Below, piece after piece: positions 61,901 to 64,000 of a stretch of 64,000 nt of DNA. The position numbers were made by a program, and so were the translations under genes. Source of the DNA: Baylisascaris procyonis (Eukaryota; Nematoda; Chromadorea; Rhabditida; Ascarididae). The stretch's first letter is position 1, and the number at the start of each line of letters is the position of its first letter. The notes beneath the pieces were generated by a model that ran no database searches, was not told the origin of the DNA, and worked only from the letters and a program-made list of their open reading frames with translations. The stretch is taken from positions 3,071,501 through 3,135,500 of the forward strand of contig JAZARR010000193.1 of assembly GCA_037389465.1 (NCBI GenBank), written 5' to 3'.

Positions 61901-64000
61901 CTGAACATATATTCGATATTTGTTTATTTTTACCATTAAATTTGCTTTGCAATGTGAGCAATTTTTTGAAATAAAAATTTCATTAAAAAATAAATTTGTT
62001 TTTGCTTTATGGATATGAATATTGCATACTAAAATTTTTTCTAATTATCGCAGAAATTCAAGATAAATAATAATATTTTAGGAAATTTTTGTAAAAATTT
62101 AATGCTTTATATCATTTGTTTCATATTATTCTTAGTCGATTTAGGTTTTTCATCATATGGCACCTATTTTTGCGCCATTTCCAATGTTGAACATTTTCGA
62201 TGTACTCTTTCTGGATTAAAAAAATTTTTCCGAAATTTTTTCTGATATATATAAATTTTGCGAGGAACTTTTTAAATTTATCGATTTCTAAATTATATAA
62301 TTAAACTTTTTTGCTTCATTATTTTTTTCATGGAAATATCTTTTTAAAGCTCTTCTGCAATCACAAATATGAAACTCTTTGTTTTTTATTTGCAAATGTT
62401 TTCATATATGAAACTATTAATCACTATTCGACATGTTTTATGGAAATCTCGTTTTCATTCTATCTTATCATCTCAGTTATATAAAGCAAAGTTGGAAAGA
62501 AGCCAAAAATTTTTAACAACTATTGAAGTGATCAATTCACAATCGAATTGCGGCTAAATTACGAATGCATCAGTTATTGATTTTTTTTTTTCTCAAATTC
62601 TAGAGAAAATTTTCAATTAATAAATCAATAAAATCGCTTTTTTTTTTAAATTTTCAATAAATTTTTGTTGAAATTTTCAAATAATATTAATTGTATATTA
62701 TCGTAAGTGCAGTATTTCTCACGCTATAAGCGTTGTAGAATTGTTCTTTCTAGCAGCGTAAATATCATATGGGCGCAAAATTAATTGTGGGAATAACAAC
62801 ATTTATAACCTCAGAAATCTTTTTTTTTCACTATGAAATCGTTTTTTAATCAAAGATTTTACATAATATCCCCTTTATTAATATGTTTTAGATTTTAGAG
62901 ATCTAAGCATCGCTTTCATCCGTGTGAATATTGTTCAATTGAATAGACTTTATAAGGATGAGAGAGAAATTTCTGTGCAAAAAAAGATTAAGTTAAAAAT
63001 TTTTTCTATTAGTATATCTAGGTTATTAGCATAGATTAAAGTCATATAGAATAGAGGCAAAGGGATAAAAGCACTTCAAATGAAAGAAAACCTTGTCAAA
63101 GGAATTCATTTACAGAGAGGAGCTGCGTAGTATGCGTTGCGCGGCGTCCGTCGGAATCGGAGGGTCCTTCCGATGATTCGAAATGTTCTTTGATCTCATT
63201 TACCCTCAATGCCTCCCACAGAATCACTGATGCTCAATTCAGGTAAGCTTTGAGGCTTATTTATACATATTTACTGCTTAATATTTGACCATTATTTTAA
63301 TTAAAGGTCTTGGCAGATATTACATTAGCAAAATGTTGTTAGAGAGGATTTTTATTATATGCGGTCTTTTGCATAAAATACACTATAGAAATATCTTATA
63401 AGATTTCTATTATATAAAATTTTTCGTATTTTTTATCTATCAAAGTGCTATATCTACAGTCTTCTTGCATTTTTTTAAAGGCTGTTATGAAGAAATGTTG
63501 CAAATGAAGTTATCTTTTATTTTCTATTATTAACATATTTGGCTTTTTTGCATACATGAAAAGTTTATAAGATGTTTTGAATTTTTTTAATTTTAAGCTC
63601 CCTTAACTATTTCATTTCAATAATTCCATCTATAGACAAGTTGCAAAAAATGTTGATTTATATTTTTCGTTAGTGTGAAAAGATTATGAAAAGATATGCT
63701 CCGGCGTTCCTTGATCTTCTTCTCGTCCTAGTCGAGAATTTCGAAACGGCTAAAGGAGAAGAACGTAACAAGAAGGGCGAAGTTTAGTGAAGGATTAGTG
63801 AATAATGTGAAAGTCATGGTCATCATCTCTGGCAAAATCTCGAACAGACTCTCAAACATGAGATATGAATAAACATGATGAAGTGGGACTACGATTGAAT
63901 AAGTTAAGCTATAGCTCGATCTAACTATGACATGATTTTTGAAGTAAAACAAAATGAAGTAATTTTTGTGAATATTATTATTTTTTTTTTTTTCTGACAG
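21207..64000 (+). CDS. Partial gene for a p160 (NCOA/SRC/Taiman-type) nuclear-receptor coactivator, overview
   Basis: This gene probably encodes a nuclear transcriptional coactivator of the bHLH-PAS p160 family. Members bind ligand-activated nuclear receptors through LxxLL motifs and recruit histone acetyltransferases. Six exons (21207-21401, 22024-22172, 24180-24264, 26376-26447, 60482-60610, 63116-63242) join without a stop and with matching phases (1, 0, 1, 1, 1, 2). From the first ATG this gives 251 codons plus 2 nt. The order is a Ser/Thr-rich N-terminal stretch (1-64), PAS-A (about 78-142), a linker, and the conserved run into PAS-B (210-251). The FDGFFFVLNRDG and SCVVCVARRP blocks match p160 proteins as I know them better than AHR, SIM, ARNT or CLOCK. 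The bHLH, the rest of PAS-B, the LxxLL region and the activation domains are not in the window. Family assignment is inferred by eye. Extra exons in intron 4 are possible. Confidence 0.75.
21402..22023 (+). other. p160-like intron 1 (622 bp)
   Basis: AT-rich intron sequence. Short open frames exist on both strands around 21455-21686, but they have no splice signals or recognisable similarity. A short GA-type run (agagcgagagagaga) occurs near 21480. I see no other feature. Confidence 0.7.
22024..22172 (+). CDS. p160-like gene, exon 2: first half of PAS-A
   Basis: The acceptor is tttatgcag and the donor is a strong GTAAGT at 22173. The exon enters in phase 1 and leaves in phase 0. It encodes about residues 65-114. 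The core reads LDSFDGFFFVLNRDG, followed by MLDFVSSKASIYLNYLS. This matches the opening strands of PAS-A in p160 coactivators, where an aliphatic residue, then DGFFFVVNREG, then FVSENV..YL is typical. The preceding segment (ESVAQSLRDSAATV) corresponds to the helix before the first PAS strand. An open frame runs through the donor for a further 25 codons, but the GTAAGT site and the good continuation in exon 3 show that this is intronic. This exon is among the most secure in the window. Confidence 0.86.
22173..24179 (+). other. p160-like intron 2 (about 2.0 kb) with an isolated 161-codon frame
   Basis: Besides ordinary AT-rich sequence and a T19-like tract near 22228-22246, this intron holds an open frame at 23123-23608. 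Its product is rich in Trp, Cys and aromatic residues, has no domain I recognise and no good splice sites. The sequence there is locally less AT-rich. It ends beside a string resembling a DNA-transposon terminus (gggtcatcctgtata, 23563-23577). It may be a transposon remnant. Confidence 0.5.
24180..24264 (+). CDS. p160-like gene, exon 3: second half of PAS-A
   Basis: This 85-nt exon lies between a textbook acceptor (aaccttcag, 24171-24179) and a GTAAGC donor at 24265. It enters in phase 0, exactly as exon 2 requires, and leaves in phase 1. The encoded residues 115-142 read VEMMHQSIFNYVSPADHDLF then NRLLPDEF. This is the canonical PAS-A continuation: small residue-Val/Ile-Tyr/Phe-x-x-(I/L/V)-x-x-x-D-(H/R), as in p160 SVYNILHEEDRKDF. 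The D-H pair of the 'HPxDH' motif is present, with Ser-Pro-Ala in place of His-Glu-Glu. It is too short and lacks a Met-started frame, so only splice phase and similarity reveal it. Confidence 0.86.
24265..26375 (+). other. p160-like intron 3 (about 2.1 kb)
   Basis: AT-rich intron sequence. It contains a tandem cluster of TGACGT sites at 25238-25272 (listed separately) and a near-duplicate of about 22 bp around ggtttttt-ctggatacctaa (25529-25550 and 25574-25595). No further exon was found here. Confidence 0.6.
25238..25272 (+). promoter_or_regulatory. Tandem CRE-like cluster (four TGACGT sites) in intron 3
   Basis: TGACGT occurs at 25238, 25248, 25258 and 25267. The first two copies extend to the full palindromic CRE core TGACGTCA. 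Spacing is 10, 10 and 9 bp, about one helical turn, so all sites face the same side of the DNA. CRE cores are bound by CREB/ATF bZIP proteins. The cluster could be an intronic enhancer, or simply a short tandem repeat of a 10-bp unit. Confidence 0.45.
26376..26447 (+). CDS. p160-like gene, exon 4: linker after PAS-A core
   Basis: The acceptor is a tandem NAGNAG (atcagcag). Exon use from 26376 or 26379 keeps the phase-1 frame and differs by one codon. The donor at 26448 is GTAAGT and the exit phase is 1. The product contains VIIAEPSGYVNNDWSCLESP then QHN (residues 143-166). The Val-Asn-x-x-Trp spacing resembles the VNGVSW stretch that follows PAS-A in vertebrate p160 proteins, although identity is low. 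An upstream acceptor (ctctag, 26362-26367) would fit phase 0 directly after exon 2, but that would skip the much better exon 3. It could serve a splice variant. Confidence 0.65.
33517..33860. repeat. Degenerate hairpin-bearing tandem array, unit about 38-44 bp
   Basis: Repeats of the form (c)tttGGTAY-n(5-7)-RTACC occur at about 33519, 33556, 33594, 33637, 33727, 33765, 33807 and 33842. In the best copies the two halves pair (ggtattacttatacc, ggtactgcctatacc, ggtactatgtgtacc). Later copies have lost the pairing. The + frame 33388-33696 crosses the array and is not taken as a gene. Confidence 0.65.
36990..37190. other. GC-rich island in intron 4
   Basis: A patch far richer in G+C than its surroundings. 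It contains an inverted repeat (ggcggaac at 37033 against gttccgcc-like bases at 37072-37079) around the motif aacagtcttgctccttcgg. Frames are open on + (36900-37244) and -. I recognise no protein. It could be an exon of another gene, a promoter or a repeat. Confidence 0.4.
38373..38406. repeat. (GA)n tract
   Basis: An uninterrupted purine run of GA units. Minus-strand frames rich in Leu and Ser read through it and are artefacts. Confidence 0.95.
40038..40205. repeat. Degenerate tandem repeat, unit about 39 bp
   Basis: Copies related to gatcaacgataagaataa followed by caggtggtgtggtaa begin at about 40040, 40078, 40118, 40157 and 40192 (steps 38, 40, 39, 35). Confidence 0.7.
40240..40460. other. 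GC-richer patch in intron 4
   Basis: Overlapping frames on + (40332-40541) and - (40238-40456), without recognisable domains or splice signals. It directly follows the 39-bp tandem repeat. Confidence 0.3.
41309..41388. repeat. Two-copy tandem duplication, 39-bp unit
   Basis: The unit atagaagtaagcattacttg plus ttayarttaaatgaacttt begins at 41309 and 41348. Copies differ at few positions. Each contains the near-palindrome aagta-agcat-tactt. Confidence 0.85.
42180..42400. other. GC- and CpG-rich island in intron 4
   Basis: About 220 bp rich in CpG (ctcgccgctgcgatcc region). A 140-codon + frame (42135-42557) and two - frames overlap it, as expected for stop-poor GC-rich DNA. An alternative promoter, a coding exon or an inserted element are all possible. 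I recognise no motif. Confidence 0.4.
45325..45409. repeat. Tandem duplication, 39-bp unit, two copies plus a partial third
   Basis: The unit ttgtgatatagtatgatggg plus cgagcacatacaacaacga begins at 45325 and 45364. A partial third begins at 45403 (tcgtgac). The two full copies differ at three or four sites. Confidence 0.85.
46334..46396. repeat. (TA)n microsatellite
   Basis: About 31 TA units, preceded by atgcag. Frames of both strands that read through it as alternating Ile and Tyr are artefacts. Confidence 0.95.
46750..47125. other. GC-richer patch in intron 4
   Basis: Overlapping frames on + (46757-46960 and 46803-47009). One reads DVLQTAVNDPEEERFLYAIS, which is protein-like, but there are no usable splice donors. 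It lies between two (TA)n arrays. It may be a remnant of an inserted element bounded by those arrays. Confidence 0.3.
47134..47213. repeat. (TA)n microsatellite
   Basis: About 40 TA units, the longest array in the window. It abuts the right side of a GC-richer patch (46750-47130). Confidence 0.95.
48655..48800. other. GC-rich island with a repeated hairpin motif
   Basis: The string aacagtctcgcgccttcgg followed by ygctc occurs at 48706 and 48757 (51-bp step). In the first copy gcgcc-ttc-ggcgc forms a perfect 5-bp stem. A diverged copy lies at 37045. The frames across it on both strands are not taken as genes. Confidence 0.45.
49769..49796 (+). other. G-rich tract with quadruplex potential
   Basis: Runs of 4, 10 and 6 G separated by single A. 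Similar but shorter is 57595-57619. Confidence 0.6.
52277..52342. repeat. (TA)n microsatellite
   Basis: About 33 TA units, preceded by atgcag as at 46334. Confidence 0.95.
54285..54325. repeat. (AATA)n tetranucleotide tract
   Basis: About ten AATA units with one G interruption (aatgaataa). Confidence 0.9.
57151..57200. repeat. Tandem duplicate of a perfect hairpin
   Basis: The 16-bp string cgaggatacgtcctcg, a 6-bp stem closing a TACG loop, occurs at 57159 and again about 25 bp later with the last stem pair lost. The surrounding tatgcgaggatacgtcctc is duplicated. Confidence 0.75.
58857..58921. repeat. (CT)n tract with CCGTCC interruptions
   Basis: Polypyrimidine run with two ccgtc interruptions. 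It has opposite polarity to the GA tract at 38.4 kb. Confidence 0.95.
59891..60043. repeat. 23-bp minisatellite, about 6.5 copies
   Basis: The unit gaattccagcataatccag plus aaat repeats with a constant 23-bp step (GAATTCC at 59906, 59929, 59952, 59975, 59998, 60021). Copies are nearly identical, with changes only in the first two. The low divergence suggests recent expansion. A minus-strand frame through it is a repeat artefact. Confidence 0.95.
60225..60273 (+). CDS. Candidate extra p160 exon (49 nt) upstream of exon 5
   Basis: After an AG at 60223-60224 (aaaatccag, preceded by a T-rich tract), a phase-1 frame reads Gly then GIYMRTANGKIRQLR, up to a possible GTGACA donor at 60274. In p160 proteins a strand of the form T-F-N-C-R-M-L-x-x is expected between exons 4 and 5. 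The segment Ile-Tyr-Met-Arg-Thr could be that strand. The exit phase is 2, which exon 5 cannot accept directly. It would need the 7-nt microexon at 60418. The donor is weak. This is inference from phase and position, and could be chance. Confidence 0.3.
60418..60424 (+). CDS. Candidate 7-nt microexon
   Basis: A textbook acceptor (ccaatatttcag, ending 60417) is separated by only seven bases (TAAAATT) from a consensus GTGAGT donor at 60425. Read in phase 2, the seven bases complete an Ile codon and add Lys-Ile, leaving phase 0. Phase 0 fits exon 5 starting at 60469, 60475 or 60487. This would bridge the candidate exon at 60225-60273 to exon 5. Microexons of this size exist in animal genes, but an unused pair of signals is also possible. 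Confidence 0.25.
60482..60610 (+). CDS. p160-like gene, exon 5: PAS-A/PAS-B linker
   Basis: This frame ends at a GTGCGT donor (60611) in phase 1 and flows into exon 6. Its 3' limit is firm and its 5' limit is not. The acceptor gattag (start 60482) fits phase 1 from exon 4. Acceptors at 60468, 60474 and 60486 would all fit phase 0. The product reads about EQLIGNMAVLQNPVHLLSQ, then IRKKFPEAEKEDWILRLDD and RKKP. The N-M-x-V-L-x-N-P pattern lines up with the T/V-M-Q-C-F-x-x-S-Q-P strand that precedes SCxxCVARR in p160 coactivators, with an expanded charged insert of about 18 residues. An internal ATG (60502) has an in-frame stop 33 nt upstream, but the similarity on both sides argues it is not a gene start. 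Confidence 0.65.
60611..63115 (+). other. p160-like intron 5 (about 2.5 kb)
   Basis: AT-rich intron with short open frames on both strands (for example 61300-61512 and 61724-61936 on -, 62369-62557 on +), none with supporting splice signals or similarity. I see nothing else. Confidence 0.6.
63116..63242 (+). CDS. p160-like gene, exon 6: entry into PAS-B
   Basis: The acceptor is catttacag and the donor is GTAAGC at 63243. It enters in phase 1 and leaves in phase 2 (TTC AG). The encoded residues read KRSCVVCVARRPSESEGP, then SDDSKCSLISFTLNASHRIT and DAQF. SC-(hydrophobic)-(hydrophobic)-C-(V/I)-ARR, followed about 12-20 residues later by SF-T, is a diagnostic signature of NCOA1-3 just before and into PAS-B. 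Both Cys residues of the SCxxC pair and the ARR triplet are retained. The exon is GC-richer than its surroundings, including CpG-rich bases at 63129-63160. This is the strongest evidence that exon 5 and the upstream PAS-A exons belong to one p160 gene. Confidence 0.82.
63243..64000 (+). other. p160-like intron 6 (758 bp)
   Basis: AT-rich intron from the GTAAGC donor at 63243 to the acceptor at the window edge. A 74-codon minus-strand frame at 63728-63952 has no support and I do not take it as a gene. Confidence 0.65.
63984..64000 (+). promoter_or_regulatory. Splice acceptor of the next p160 exon, at the window edge
   Basis: The window ends in a long T tract followed by ctgacag, whose final AG is at 63999-64000. 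It is a textbook 3' splice site. The next exon should start at base 64001 and should be read in phase 2, adding one base to the AG left by exon 6. Confidence 0.7.

Overview
This window is metazoan nuclear DNA: very AT-rich, intron-dominated and gene-poor, with (TA)n and other simple repeats and a decayed RTE-type non-LTR retrotransposon. The retrotransposon and the short T-rich splice acceptors ending in CAG or AAG suggest a nematode or another invertebrate. The long introns (2 to 34 kb) do not suit a compact rhabditid genome. I cannot name the species. Nothing points to a prokaryote, plastid or virus. Most open frames here are chance runs in AT-rich DNA or reading through repeats, so I looked for exons by splice signals, phase and protein similarity.

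The main find is a split gene on the + strand from 21207 to beyond the right edge. Six exons join in phase. Together they encode 251 codons plus 2 nt of a divergent p160 nuclear-receptor coactivator (NCOA/SRC/Taiman family). Exons 2 and 3 give the PAS-A core (FDGFFFVLNRDG, then SIFNYVSPADHDLF). Exons 5 and 6 give the family-specific stretch that leads into PAS-B (SCVVCVARRP). The last bases of the window are the acceptor of the next exon. The bHLH expected upstream of PAS-A was not found. Intron 4 is about 34 kb and may hide a short exon and a 7-nt microexon.

On the - strand at the left, two exons (5237-5040 and 3087-2827) join in phase 0. They form the 3' end of an unrecognised gene with a stop codon and an overlapping AATAAA. 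A third in-phase-capable exon lies at 13126-13005. Other coding-like stretches at 10.6, 14.1-14.8 and 18.2 kb may belong to this gene or to others, but are weakly supported.

Region by region: 1-2.8 kb, simple sequence. 2.8-5.2 kb, minus-strand 3' exons. 8.6-9.9 kb, dead RTE element ending in (TA)n. 11.2-11.8 kb, degenerate tandem repeats. 12.9-18.7 kb, scattered exon candidates. 21.2-26.4 kb, first four p160 exons with a cluster of TGACGT sites in intron 3. 26.4-60.5 kb, the giant intron with three (TA)n arrays, several ~39-bp-period tandem repeats, a hairpin repeat array, a 23-bp minisatellite and several GC-rich islands. 60.2-64.0 kb, p160 exons leading into PAS-B.
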